Shown here: piece after piece, positions 40,597-52,573 of the stretch | How positions within the stretch are numbered: position 1 is the stretch's first letter | Layout: each line of letters opens with the position of its first letter | From: Thereva unica | Taxonomy: Eukaryota; Arthropoda; Insecta; Diptera; Therevidae | Assembly (NCBI GenBank): GCA_949987705.1 | Contig: OX465282.1 | Location: 82,882,070 to 82,946,069 of the forward strand | Direction of reading: 5' to 3' | DNA: 64,000 nucleotides | Position numbers and translations under genes: made by a program | The notes under the pieces: model-generated | The model's database searches: none | What the model was told of the DNA's origin: nothing | Seen by the model: only the letters and a program-made list of their open reading frames with translations

Positions 40597-41110
40597 ATGA
40601 ATCTAACCGAAAAGGATAAATTTAAGTTTATAGAATGCGGGCATTCCCAGCCAGTACTTTGGAATTTATTAAACAAAAGTTATAAAAATTCCATTATGGG
40701 GGCAGATATTTAGAATAACATTGGGCTAAAGTTTGGGTTATCAGGTAAATTAAAATTAACTATATGCGCGGGATAAATTTGTTACGTACATATTTATTGT
40801 ATTATAGCTGAAGAAGCTCAGGCGTTATTTAAATCCCTGAGAGAAAAATACCGCAGGGAAAAGTTGAGAGACGAAAATGCAACACGCAGAGGATACGGAC
40901 TATCTCAGCGGATTCCATGGGTGTTTATGAAGGCGTTGAGGTTTTTAGATGATGCGTATAAAAACCGAAAGTAATATTTACTTATTTTTAAGAAATATAC
41001 ACTTATTTATATACGTTTTTTTTTTTCTTCACTTTTCAGAGTTAACGTCTCAACACCATGGGCCGACGTATTTTCATCTTTCAAGGTCCCAGGAGCGTTT
41101 TAAGCAAAAC
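40597..41110 (+). pseudogene. MADF-domain protein remnant
   Basis: The ATG at 40597 gives LTEKDKFKFIECGHSQPVLW and a broken helix with an in-frame TAG near 40711. A GTAAAT donor at 40744 and an acceptor ending at 40808 lead to AQALFKSLREKYRREKLRDE and IPWVFMKALRFLDDAYKNRK, the second half of an MADF domain. A third exon after TTTTCAG at 41040 is likely. A Harbinger transposase fragment lies 1 kb downstream on the other strand, so this is probably another element's partner gene. Confidence 0.7.
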
Positions 41111-41159
41111 ATTTGGAGTAAGTATGTGTGTGTGTGCGTAGGTATGTGGTCATTTTTTC

Positions 41160-41690
41160 CTGCACGATATCGCGCGAACCAACAAAGATATCGACTTCGT
41201 TGAGGTGTCGTTCGAAGCGTATTAACCGAAATATAATCTGAAAAGATTTTCATATAATTCGGTCTAGCCGTTTTTTAGTTTAAGCGGCGTAAGCGATGTT
41301 TGTACCTGCACGATATCGCCCGAACCACGAAGGATATTGACTTACTTGAGGTGCTTTTCGAAGCGTATTAGCGACAATATAATCTGAAAAGATTTTTATA
41401 ACATTCGGCCCAGCGGTTTTTTGGTTTAAATGACATATGTAAGTGATTTTTGCACTGGCACGATATCGCGTGAACTATAAAAGATATCGACTTAGTTGAC
41501 GTGCCGTTCAAAGAGCATAACCAAAATATGATCTGAAAAGATTTTCATAAAATTCGGTGGTACTGGTTTTTTTTTTTTTGTTAAACGACGTTATGATTTT
41601 TGTACCTGCACGATACCGCGCGATCTAAAAACTATGTCCACTTGATTCAGGTGCCGAAAAAAGAATATTAAAGAAGAAATTTCGTCATAT
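41160..41690. repeat. ~147-bp tandem repeat, about 3.5 units
   Basis: Units begin CTGCACGATATCGCGCGAAC at about 41160 and recur near 41308, 41457 and 41607 with substitutions. Each contains an AATCTGAAAAGATTTTCATA-like core and an ATTCGG segment. No coding frame is conserved. Confidence 0.88.
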
Positions 41691-42140
41691 TCGGTCGGGT
41701 CTTTTTTGTTTAAATAAAAAAAACTTCGGCTAATTGTCAGAAAGACCTTAAATTGACAAGTTTTGCTAATATCTAATAAACTCGATGGAATGAGACCCGT
41801 TCTAAACGAAGTGATCTTTTTTGGGTTCTGCACAGCCATAGCCTTCGAACAAAAGATCACTTGTCAAAATCCGACAACCTTTCAAAACCGTGCAAAAATT
41901 TTGTTACCCTTTACAAACAGCGTGAGTTTTTCAAACCTTGGGTTAGAACTTTTTGACGGGGAATTGTTTTCTACGCGTTGATACAGTTTCTGGAAATTGC
42001 GGTTTATCCCGGGATTTCCAGTAGTTACCGCAAAATTTGCTGTTTTTGGTCAAGTCTGACAAGTACTTAACAGTTACAGTTTGCTAATATCTCCGAAAAG
42101 CTTTGGAATTTCCAAATGAAGTCATTCGCTTCTCAGTTTG
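41691..42140. other. no recognised gene
   Basis: A few diverged phrases recur (TTTGCTAATATCT near 41762 and 42084), suggesting more of an old repeat. Confidence 0.4.
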
Positions 42141-42340
42141 TCAACGGCTAATAACTACTATTAACATTACGATTATGTGCATTTAAGTGATATTTGGTAA
42201 AGGTATTACTGTCAGATTCAGAGCCATAAGAGCCAACGTTAAAGTAAATAAATTTGCTGTCAGTATCACACACAGCAAGCAATAGAAAAGAAAATGTTTT
42301 TTTTGTAATTGAAGTTAAGCCGCAAAAAAACATTTTGTGA
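42141..42340 (-). pseudogene. Harbinger transposase fragment
   Basis: The reverse frame gives TKKTFSFLLLAVCDTDSKF and FNVGSYGSESDSNTF, the conserved strand after the first catalytic Asp in DDE_Tnp_4 proteins. Only about 60 codons remain. Confidence 0.78.
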
Positions 42341-44320
42341 CGCCCTAATTTTACGACCGCGGGACCTAGATTTTCGTGATCAGCGACCCCAAAAACGTTT
42401 AGGGTTCGATTTTCTTAACGGTTTTATTTTGGAACACCGTAACGCGCGTTTTGAATGGACTACATAGCAAATTTAACAATTTAACATTGTGAACACGGGA
42501 TTAAAGGTTCTAATACTGGTTTAAGAAGCTCAAATCACTGGCAATTAAGAAAATTACGTGCTGCGAATTGCAACAGCAAAAAAAGGGAAAAAGACTACGA
42601 ATAGATCGCCAATTCTCCTGTGTGCACTAAATACCGCAAGGTCATACAGATCTAAGTGGGATTTTAATCACTTTAAACGAAAAAAAAAGTAGAAGTTGAA
42701 TTTTGAATATAAAAGTAAAGTAGAGTTTAGGTTTACCTCGAGGCCAGGACCGGATCCCGGTTGTAGAGCCGTTAAAGAAGAAGAAGAAGAGTTTAGGTAA
42801 AATTCAGAAATTAGTTAGACGTGTGAATTATAGGAGATAATATAATTATTTTAAACCACTTTTATCTTTGAATCAGAAACCTATTAATAATATTACAGAA
42901 AACTAAGGTAAACAAGGTAAATATTGTGTATTCTTCATTTTGGAAGAACTTAAAAATTGAAAAATAAGGTAAGCCGAATACCAGGGTATCGAGGTACCCC
43001 TGACACACATATGTATATACATAGTTTGACGTTTCTCTTAAAATTAAAATTAAATAATCGAATAGCGAATTTTGCTGTTGAATTTAGGTTATAAAATTAT
43101 GTATGTCGATAGCATGAAGCAAAGTTCTGCGTTCATTGTTTGAATATGGGTGAGCTCATTAACGCAGCACTGCAGTATGACGGCCACTGCAAGATGTCCA
43201 GTCCCGTCACGTCATTTAACTTTGTCCCGGTGGAAGGTGTTCCCAGAAAGACTTCGGGAATAACGGTCTGGAACAGTGCTATGACTGTACCTAGCATCTC
43301 AGGAATACGCGGTCTTGAAAAGTGCTCGCTTAGCAGGCACCTCAAGGTTCAGAGAGGTGGAGAGGTTAGAAGTGTATGAACCACCATTCTTTTTTAGACG
43401 GACCACTCCCTTGAGTCAGTCTTTGGAGAGAAGCTTTTGGAGTGCAATTACCTACAGGCTCTCACCGTGCTTCTAGTCCTTTTGGAACATTTCAACACCT
43501 TGTTGTAACCTGTTAGGGTGTACCTGTATTCTCTCCTTTGCCCAACATGTGTCTGATAATGAAGCTTCATCCAGAATCAGTGTTTGAAACTGTCAAATTG
43601 CAACCTGCTAGTGTGAATAAGGCGCAACACCTCCTCCCTACCACCAGTAACAAAGGTCTCTTCTATTTTCGAGATCTATGTTATTCAAAACAAGAAATTC
43701 GAGGAGACACTCACCTCTCCCTCTCTCGTCTACAAATGTTATACCCAAAAAAAGAGTGGGATCATTTGGATCATAACCGATGACGAATTGTCGGTTCATC
43801 TGGCTACAGAACTGTAACAGTTCTCGGACCTCTTTAAAGAGATTGAAATTTAAAAATATCTAGTAGAAAAAAATATTTAATATTCGTACCTTTTAAACTC
43901 TGTGCTAAGAATAAGCGCGGCATACTTGAGTTTCAGAAAACAAGAATATTGGAGTTTTAACTTTTTGGGTGTGTGTCAATCTATTTTTCGGGCTCCTTTG
44001 CCCTGGGGCCCAAGGCAATTCGTCCCAGTGGCCTTTCCTAATTACGGGCCTGAGTATGACTGCATTTTATAGCTAGGTCTCTGTATTCGTAATTACCTAG
44101 CCGGATTTTTTTTATATGCGAAAGACTAGAGCTCAGTGGTAAGCCCTTTGGTGCTGTAGATAAATCCTATAAAGATACTCTAGTCAACTGGCAAGCAAAA
44201 ACAAAATTAATTTTGCACACAAATTCAAACAGAACTTGAAATGGAACTGAAAGTGACAATTTTGATAATTTAGTTGTTGAAAACGTCATCATGTAATAAG
44301 AAACGTCATTGGTATAGAAT
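42341..44320. other. no recognised gene
   Basis: Small frames at 43140 and 43538 have no recognisable domain. An AAGAAGAAG stretch lies near 42778. It may be old LINE or MITE debris, but I see no diagnostic motif. Confidence 0.4.
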
Positions 44321-44328
44321 AATTCACA

Positions 44329-44412
44329 ACTATCGATAGACTATCGATAGTCTATCGATGTTATGGAGAAAATTATCGGTGACTATCGATGGCGTCGACT
44401 ATCGATAATCCA
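44329..44412. promoter_or_regulatory. cluster of TATCGATA palindromes (DRE-like)
   Basis: CTATCGATAG occurs twice back to back, followed by CTATCGATG, CTATCGATGG and CTATCGATAA within about 80 bp. TATCGATA is the core of the Drosophila DRE bound by DREF and BEAF. A MADF-like remnant begins about 200 bp downstream. A promoter or boundary role is inferred. Confidence 0.4.
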
Positions 44413-44607
44413 CCTCTAGAACTTGGCGTAAGCTACTTAGCGTTTACCGTTCTCTATGTTCCGTTTTCTGTCAAAGTTGATTACAATGTTTCAGTACCAC
44501 ATAAAGAAAAAACGAACGGAACGATAAAAACAAAGAACGGGAGAAGATAAACAAATTTGAACTTTTGAACGGTTTGACGAAAAGAAAAGAAATAAATTTT
44601 TTTTAAA

Positions 44608-45784
44608 TGATGGGGAAAATTGAAGAATTTATAAAAGAAGTGAAAGGAAAACCCAAAGTGTATGATAAAAGGAACTTAAAATATGAAGATAATCGAAGAA
44701 AAGAATATATCTAGGCAAATTTGACCGAAAACTTTGTATTCGATGGTAGTATTTCTATAGATTCCAATGTTTTCCAAGTGAAAATTGATTTGCATATTTT
44801 TAAACTAAGAAAAAGTGGATATATTTACGAGATAAAGAAAAAAGCAAAGAAAATTTGCCCTCTGGGTCAGCCTAATATATTGGCCTTTTCATAATTGCAT
44901 GGACGCGCAAATCGAACATTTGCATGGTATTCAAAAAAGCAAATGAGCAACCATCATTTGTTCAAAACTGCAACCTACTTGGCAAATCTGCGCAAATCTT
45001 GCAACCTTTTTTGTACGCATACTTATAGGTATAATTAAAGAAGAAGAAAAGTGTCAAAAGTGAAATGTCATTTGCAGAAAATTATCAGTTTTTCGATTAA
45101 TATCGAATAATTTAATTATTATAATTTACCTATTAATATAGGTAAATTATTATTGAAATTAATGTTATGTATTCTATAGCAAAACTAATGAAGAAGAGAG
45201 TTGGGCCACCCCAAGGATAAAACTTCTTTTAAACGAGACATTAACGAGGGAAAAAGATTTCAGTTCCGGAAAAAAGAAAAAAATCTCTTTGGAGTGTTAT
45301 ATACCGTGGCATAAGGGAAATAGAACGATCTTTCCTTTTCAAACCTCCGGAAATGAAAACAAAATTATGCAATCTTTTCACCACATACAAAAGGGTGAAA
45401 AGGGGGAAGCTTTCGAATGCACAATGCCGAACAAATTCTATGAAGATTTTGATAACAGTTTTGGAAAAAAACATAGTGTGGAGCCTCTAAAAGAAAACCA
45501 TCTTTGGTTTTCTTTGGTGTTGATAATATCTCTAATGCAGATATGCATCAATCGGATGTAAATAATATGGAGTTTCAAGACCCAGAAGAAAGTGAACTCC
45601 CCCGAAAAAAACCAAAGCGGATGCTATTTTAGATTTCCTTAGAAATCAAGAGAAAGAGGAAGAACGCCGAAACAAGGAATCTCTGGATGGAAAAAAAATC
45701 GAAGTACAACTAAAAAAAGTTGAAGCTATAATGCAAATGCAAACATTGCTGAAGCAATCTTTAGGGAATAAAGCCAACAATTAA
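44608..45784 (+). pseudogene. MADF-like gene remnant
   Basis: The ATG at 44608 begins MGKIEEFIKEVKGKPKVYDK and RNLKYEDNRRKEYI, an MADF N-terminus, broken by a TAG at 44713. Downstream fragments end with ADAILDFLRNQEKEEERRNK and a Lys/Gln-rich helix stopping at 45784, a BESS-like or coiled tail. The middle is unreadable. Confidence 0.5.
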
Positions 45785-45949
45785 TGAAGTATTACAAGTC
45801 AAGAAGACTAATTTTTTATGTTTGTTTCAATGCAGTAATTCGTCATTAGCAATTATCTCCGCCCAGTTTCCTCGACCACGATATTTTCTTCCTTTCGCTC
45901 CGATTCCATTTCTTAACTCTAGAATTCTTAACTCTACAGAGACTTCAAA

Positions 45950-46735
45950 AACCTAAACATTGATAATTTGAGGCAGAGGTATCTCTCAACATCTTGGTCC
46001 ATTATCTATAATGCTACTGATGTGAATGTCAAAGTTGTGTTTCTTAACTCTTTGTAAACTACTGGACTGCAAGAAACTGTCCCTTTCAAATGCAGGCGCA
46101 CTAAACGCAATCCCGATTCAAGTTCATGGTTTTCCATTGAAATTAAACGTCTGATTTCTGAAAGGGAATATTTGTATCAACGTTACCGCCGTCTGAAGAC
46201 AACAGAAAGTCGATTGCAGTATACTAGAGTCCGCAATCTTGTTAATTAGAAGATTGCAAGTGCCAGAAGATAGTTCTTTGAACAAAAATTAGACACCTCT
46301 CTCCCTTCTAAGTTGGTGTGGCAGAACTTACAATCGTTGCGTGTTTGTGGTAGAGATAGGGCAGAGGTAGATCTCAATCCCTGTGGTCTAAACCGTTCAT
46401 TCGTGGAGCCTCTCCCGGATAACCTACAGCCAGTTGATTTATCCTCTCTGCCCGTGGATGGGGTTAGCTTCAGGTGTGTAGATGCAACTGGAATCGATAA
46501 TATCCTTTCTTATTTCGTTAACACCGTTGTTCCTCTAATCTTACCGGTTTTAACGCATATCTTTAATTCGTTTGTTCTACATCTACATTTCCATCATTAT
46601 GGAAAAAGGCTGTTATTACTCCTATTCCTAAAGTCCCTTGTCCAGTTGATGTGGGCGATTTACGCCCGATTAGCATTTTACCATTGCTGTCCAAAGCACT
46701 TGAGAAACTCTGTTCGATGAACTTGTAAAAAAGGT
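45950..46735 (+). pseudogene. LINE reverse transcriptase N-terminal fragment
   Basis: FSIEIKRLISEREYLYQRYR, RLQYTRVRNLVN, VWQNLQSLRVCGRD, FVEPLPDNLQPVDLSSLPVD and VVPLILPVLTHIFN correspond to the linker and RT start of Jockey/CR1-type ORF2. Shifted frames continue to a DLRPISILPLLSK-like motif near 46660. Stops and indels are frequent. Confidence 0.75.
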
Positions 46736-47176
46736 ATTCGACGGATAATGCCAGTTAAGGGGCAGAAAATATAAATGCGGAAAAAAGCCACTCATCAATG
46801 ATATAAAGTTCTTTATTGATAATCACGATCTGCTCTGTATGACGGTTAATTCTAGACTTACTAGACATGATAAAAATGCATGCAAATAGGAAAATATTTG
46901 ATGATAAGAAGAACGGTAATTCTCGAGTTGTTGTATGTATATTAGGTTCTGTAATTTCAGTTGATTTTTTTTGTTTCTCGTTATTATGAATGCAGTTGAT
47001 GAAAGTTCCAACATGCCGCCCACCTTGGCGTGTCGCCAACTATAATCTTCGTTATCGGTCGCTTGCATGTAGTACCACGGCACCTCACGTCGCTACCCGG
47101 ACCTGACCGTCACTACCAGGGTGTATTGCTTCTATTCGACCCAAGATCCATTTAGTTGGGGATAGTCGTTCTTCTT

Positions 47177-48568
47177 TTAATAGAACCAGCTCGCCAACTT
47201 CCGGATTTCTGGATGGGGTAGCCCACTTAGATTGCTGTTTAGGGTTTGCAAGTAATCCTTAGACCACTGATGCCAGAAGTGCTGCTTCATCTGCAACAAA
47301 AGTTTCGGCAAACGGCCAAGAACATTCGACTTCGTTTCTAGCAGACAAGTCTCGGGAATAGTGATGAGTGGACCACCGATGAGGAAGTGTCCTGGCGTTA
47401 GTGATTCTATTTCTTCCGAATCGTCTGACTTAGCACATAAAGGACGCGAGTTTAGACAGGCTTCTATATCTGCAAGTAAAGTTGATATTTCCTCAAAGGT
47501 AAGAGTGCGGTCTTTCACAATGCAACGGAAATGGCGTTTGTAGGACTTGACGGCTGCTTCCCATATGCCGCCGAAATGGGGTGAATAAGGAATAAGTGAT
47601 GTTCTTCATTGCAAGTGCTTCGCCTATTATAGAATGCCAAGTTGAAGGCGCCTCTTTAAAAAGGGTTTTAAGCTCTCGGCTAGCACCTATAAAGTTTGTT
47701 CCTCTGTCACTGTAAAGGTCAGAGCAAATACCTCGTCTGGCTATGAAGCGATTAAAGGCGGCTAGGAAATCGTTTGTAGTCATCGATGATGGAGCACTGC
47801 CTTAGTGCAAAGACACACGAACACAGCTACATATCCTTTGAACGATCGGTATCCTCTTCCTCTGGATGATTTTAGAGTGAAGGGTCCAGCGTAGTCTATG
47901 CCACAATGTAGGAATGGCCTAGATGGTGTGACACGGGCTGCAGGTAGATCCGCCATAATTTGAGAAGCTGGTTTAGGGCGATTACGGATGCAGTTGATGC
48001 AGTTTCGCAGTCTTTTTTGTATTAGACTTCTCCCTTTCAGTATCCAATATCGACGCCAAACGTATGAAAACGTCAGCTGTGGTCCTCCGTGAAGGGTTGA
48101 AGAGTGAGCGTCCATCGCGATTAGAGAGGAGAGATGGCTGGCTTTGGATAATATTATTGGATGTTGCTCTGAGTAGAGTAGGAATGAATTTCTTAATCGC
48201 CCTCCCACTCGAAGTATGCCGTCGCCATCCAATATAGGGTTTAAGATTAGTATTGAGCTTCTTAGTGATATTTGTAGTTTGCGTTTTAAGTTTTCAATTT
48301 CAGAGGTAAAGGCCACTCTTTGTTTTTCTTGGATCCAAAAGTTCCTAGCGAAGTTAATTTCATTCGCGGTAAAGTATCCCACTTGTTTGTGTGGAATGGA
48401 CCTGCGGCAATTTTTAATAAATCGGAAAATATAAGCAGTAATTCTTAATAATTTAGAAAGAGATGAAAAGTGGTTTAATAATTCCCACGCAGTATGAATT
48501 TCGACCAAGTGTACGGTGGTTGAAGTGGGTTCTTCCTGAAGTGCATCAGAACTAGGAGTCTGCTCCAA
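47177..48568 (-). pseudogene. BEL-4 integrase region
   Basis: Fragments in order: LNHFSSLSKLLRITAYIFRF; LRVGGRLRNS; zinc motif HSSTLHGG...CINC; CGIDYAGPF; DLYSDRGTNFIGA, in another frame; then TLTFEEISTLLADIEACLNS and LTPGHFLIGGPL. Frameshifts at about 47780 and 47520 separate them. Confidence 0.88.
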
Positions 48569-48580
48569 AGTCTAGTAATA

Positions 48581-49454
48581 ACAAGTCTTTCATCTTCATA
48601 CAAAATTTTCCCACCGTTAGTTGTGTGCGTGCATATATGAACATCACTGCTGAGCAAAACTCAACGCATACTTTGTGAGCTCGGCGAGACAAAGCCAGAT
48701 TCTTTCTCTTCGATCAACTATGCAGAACAGAAAAGGAAAAAAAATTGAATCAGCTGTTATCTTTCATAAATCAAAACAAACGAGCAATATGCACCAATAC
48801 ATCCCTAGTTTATCCCCATAAAAACTCATAAAAGTTTCCGCTGTTTAGTTGTGTGCAAACCCGTATAAAAATGTTGCATTCTCTCTCTGATAACCTGACA
48901 TGGAGCGCGTTCAAAAACCTTACTATAGTAAACCACGAGGTAAGCTGTGGTTATGCTACATCACTTCACTTAACCACGAAAGTTTATGTTTAACCATGGA
49001 GATTTTTGAACGCACCGTAGTTAACTACGTGGTAAAGAAAATTTAAAATTTTTTTCCATAAAATAGTGTCGGCTATTTGCCTCAATTATTTCCAATAATT
49101 ATTTATTGAAAATAATCTCACAATTCCCACTTTGATTTGTTCATTATTAACATTAAAACAAGTGTCCAAAAATTATTTTTATCCTTCTTCTTCTTAACTA
49201 TCGCTAACCATGCTCCCGAGCAGGGTTAAAATTTAGCTACACCATGGTAAACCACGGGAGTTTTTGAACGCCAAAAAGTTATGCTCGTGGTTATGTTGTA
49301 GTTAACCACGGAGTTTTTGAACGACAAAAGTTTACCATAGTTAACCATGGTTAACCATAGTCAGGTTTTTGAACGCGCTCATGGTCACTTGAAGAACTTG
49401 TGCATATATCTGTTCGCCTTTTACTTATTAACCATATGAAGATGAAAGACTTGT
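48581..49454. mobile_element. TIR element nested in BEL-4, 874 bp
   Basis: ACAAGTCTTTCATCTTCATA (48581-48600) has an exact inverted match at 49435-49454, and weaker similarity extends outward to about 36 bp. It separates the RNase H and integrase parts of BEL-4. I see no clear TSD and no coding capacity. Confidence 0.75.
48903..49380. mobile_element. 478-bp MITE nested in the TIR element
   Basis: GAGCGCGTTCAAAAACCT (48903) is inverted at the right end as AGGTTTTTGAACGCGCTC (to 49380). ATG is duplicated at 48900-48902 and 49381-49383. Internally, TTTTTGAACG next to AACCACG or AACCATGG motifs recurs at least five times. Superfamily unknown; the TSD length is 3 bp. Confidence 0.85.
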
Positions 49455-49460
49455 AAATTT

Positions 49461-49802
49461 CTATACTTTGGTCTGTTCCATTGTGGAGTTGTGGCTGCGA
49501 TAAGAAGCTGGGCCATTCCACCATAATGAATGTTGTTTAAGTTCACTCGGGTATAGTCCACGTGAAGCGCATTCGGCTGGATTCTGCTTCGTTGGCACGT
49601 AGCGCCAGTAAGAAGGTGAAACAGTTTGTTGTATTTCAGAAACACGATTCGCGACGAACACCTTCCAGCGACTAGGATGTGACCTGATCCATGCCAATAC
49701 AACGGTGGAGTCTGTCCAAGCGTGGATTGAATGAAACGAAATTGACTCGGAGATAAATTGTCGCATTAATCTTGTTAAGAGAACAGCGACACAGAGCTCC
49801 AA
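49461..49802 (-). pseudogene. BEL-4 RNase H fragment
   Basis: The reverse frame has HAWTDSTVVLAWIRSHPSRW, FVANRVSEIQ, YVPTKQNPAECASRG and LWWNGPASY, the second half of a BEL RNase H. The upstream half, with a FCDAS-type motif, lies in broken frames at 49803-49960. Confidence 0.88.
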
Positions 49803-50041
49803 GCGCGCCAGCGATACTGTTTTTGTTGGCGAGACTTTAGATTTAGATCTGATGAGACTAACTGTTATATGGCCGTCGGGAGTAATTACTCGAACATATA
49901 GGACCGCCGCATAGGCAGATAATGATGCGTCCGCAAAACCGTGAAGCTCACATCGAAGCTTTGCTGAGGTACTGATCCAACGATTGATTCGTATATCCTC
50001 CAGAAGTTTTAACTGTGAGCTAAATAAATTCCATTTTGTTG

Positions 50042-50347
50042 CTATCTGAGATGGGAGTATGTCATCCCAAAGGGATCATAAAGTTTGGATATATCAGAGA
50101 ATATAGTCCTTTTGTTAGGTGAAGAAGACTGAGAGCCTTGATCAAATAACGCGCGAAAGGGTAGACGTTCAGAGCTCACGGTAAAGATGTCGACAAGTGC
50201 AGTGGCTAATAGCACCACTTGACCTGGCCCAGCTGTATGAGATAAGCTGGAAGTATCCAGGTGGATGATTAACTTCTTCTTGATACAACATTGTATGATG
50301 TTGACCATCACAAAGACGGCACCTAAAGGTCGATGAGCAATTGACAT
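50042..50347 (-). pseudogene. BEL-4 protease fused to RT thumb by deletion
   Basis: LLATALVDIFTVSSERLPFR and ALFDQGSQSSS are the protease box. The same frame continues directly into IFSDISKLYDPFGMTYSHL, which normally lies past the RT active site. The YVDD-bearing RT region is therefore missing through an internal deletion. Confidence 0.85.
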
Positions 50348-50362
50348 GAGAGTGGTTTCTCC

Positions 50363-51190
50363 TTAAGCAATTTTGACATATAGCTGTTCCTTCGTGACGA
50401 AATTACGTCGTTTTTCTAGTGAAAGTTGTTTAAATTGTCTACAAAACATAATGAAGTGTCTTCCTGAGCACAAACTGCAGCCGTTAGTCGGGTTACCTTT
50501 AATTGTGTTTGTAATGGTATTGTTACTGTGTATATGTCTTGCGGTTTGGAGTCGTGGGGGTTTTGGAAGCTTGGTGTTACCCACTGCTTCCAGGACTCGT
50601 ATACGCGAAAGAAGAAAATTTTGAATATCCTTGAAGACTGGCAAATCCTTGGCAGACGCAACCAGGGATTCCCATTCTCTACGAGTTTGTGCATTAAACT
50701 TTTTTGCCACTATGCAGGTGAGCCAATCATCCCACTGATCAATAGGGCGTTTTAAATTAGCTAGTGATTCAGTGGATTCCGAGATTCGATTCATCAGGCG
50801 TTTGAGATCATGAGCATTCTCTTGGCGAACAGCAGGAGCATTTAAGATGGCCTCGATGTGCACTTGAACTAAGATATGTAGATTTTCATACCTTTCGGTG
50901 AGAGCATTCCAGGCTGAAGTGTAGTAGGCTTCAGTTATCGTATAGTTCCTGATAAGTAATTCTGCTTCACCACGCACATTTGCCTTTAAATAATGTAACC
51001 TTTGGACATTGGTCAGATTAGCATTGTAAGCAATCAAGGTAGTGAACATGTCTTTGAACGCTGTCCACTCAAGGTAGTCCCCACTAAACGGAGGTATAGT
51101 GATTCTTGGAAGTTTAGTTTCGCTGCCAGAGATTGATGAATTCATTACCATGTTTTCATCCCTAAACGTGGTACTGCTGGTTTCGCCCAA
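50363..51190 (-). pseudogene. BEL-4 Gag fragment
   Basis: 275 codons: LPRITIPPFSGDYLEWTAF, LHYLKANVRGEAELLIRN, YYTSAWNALTERYEN and a first knuckle CSLCSGRHFIMFC. The usual N-terminal ~130 residues and the remaining knuckles are absent. Confidence 0.85.
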
Positions 51191-52573
51191 CAGTCCTGTC
51201 TAGCACAAGATTTGTAACCTAAAAGAAATAATTAAAAAAATCCTTAACCATGAATTAAAAGGAATACTATTAAGATAAAATCCATCCTGGACTTCTTCCT
51301 CCTCCAGCGCTTCTAATTTCAAAGACCTAAAATGAAATATTAATTATAAATTTAGAGTTAGTATTCTAAGACTTAGAATGTAAACAAAAACATGCACAAC
51401 AACAACAACAATACTATAAACTAAGAATTGAAGAATCAAAATGAATTTTATGTTAATATAATAAATTATTGAATTAATAGATTAGAAACAAAATGAATTA
51501 ATACCACCTTTTTAAATAAATTAAGCAATAAGGAATAAAAATGAACAAACAATCGGAATTTGACAGTTCTCACCGGCAAATATATTTGTTCAAATTTCAC
51601 ACAGAAAAGGGTCAGAAGGACAACAAAAACATGCGAAAAACATAAAGAATACATACCTGAACAGAATTTATCCCTTTTTGCACCTGTACAGCACCTCACT
51701 CGCGCGAATTCCCCTAAAAAGGGCCAACGAGCGTGATCGTGAGAACTAGAAAATTACTACTGCCATCCATGTTCTAATGCCATTGTAAGCTGGCGCTAAA
51801 AAGTAATTATCGCGAAAAGGGCTAAATTAATGAAATTAAAAAACTACAATTTAGCCAATAAGAGGAAGGGAGATGGCAATAAAAAAGGGAGACAAAAATA
51901 CGAGTTGGTCGATAATAACTCTGCAAAATCGATAATGAAACCCAAAAATAGGAGTTTCTACCACATCGACACGGCCACCCTATTTAAGTGCGACATTAGC
52001 GGCCCTAAATCCATTGGTTTGGAAATATTTCGATAGCGCGCATGTATCAGGAAAAAGTAATGTTTTATTCAGTCATTTTTTCTTAGAAATACATGCATGC
52101 CAGGGCAAGGGTTTTCGTTTGTGTTTTATGATGTATGGTGGTGGTGACTAAGATTCGCTAAGGTGCATATATCCGTGGAAGTACATATAAATATTTTGCG
52201 AATTGAATGTTATTAAGATCCGTTAAGGCTCATTTCAACGGGGAAATCGCACATCAATATTTTTACGAATTGAAATTACGATTAAGATTCGATTTAGATT
52301 ATTTTCAGACCAAAATTCCCTTCAATATCAAAATCAATGCGCTCTGAAAGAAACGGTTTTACCCTATATTTGATTTTGCTGCGTCTTCGTTTTTCTTCAT
52401 TGCACATTAAGAAGATATACTGCAACACCCGCAACGTTAGAAAACATTTTTAAAATGAACTGTCTGCCAGTTGATCGAACCCTAATCGGCCAGCTGGACA
52501 GTATTTGACAGTTCCAGACAGAACTGTCCGCCAGTAGCACTCCCGTGTAAAGGCCAGGTTAGGATATATGTCA
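51191..52573. other. no recognised gene
   Basis: AT-rich DNA with no long frame. A 68-codon frame at 51830 is unsupported. GACAGT/ACTGTC-type repeats cluster at 52455-52530. Confidence 0.45.

Larger units (their letters stand above)
46750..51190 (-). mobile_element. BEL-4: degraded reverse-strand BEL/Pao element
   Basis: All BEL domains are present in order on the reverse strand but broken. The 3' LTR appears to start at 47013 (TGTTGGAAC after the purine-rich GGTGGGCGGCA) and run to about 46750. No matching 5' LTR is found beyond 51190, so the element is 5'-truncated. At least two smaller elements are nested in it. Confidence 0.8.
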
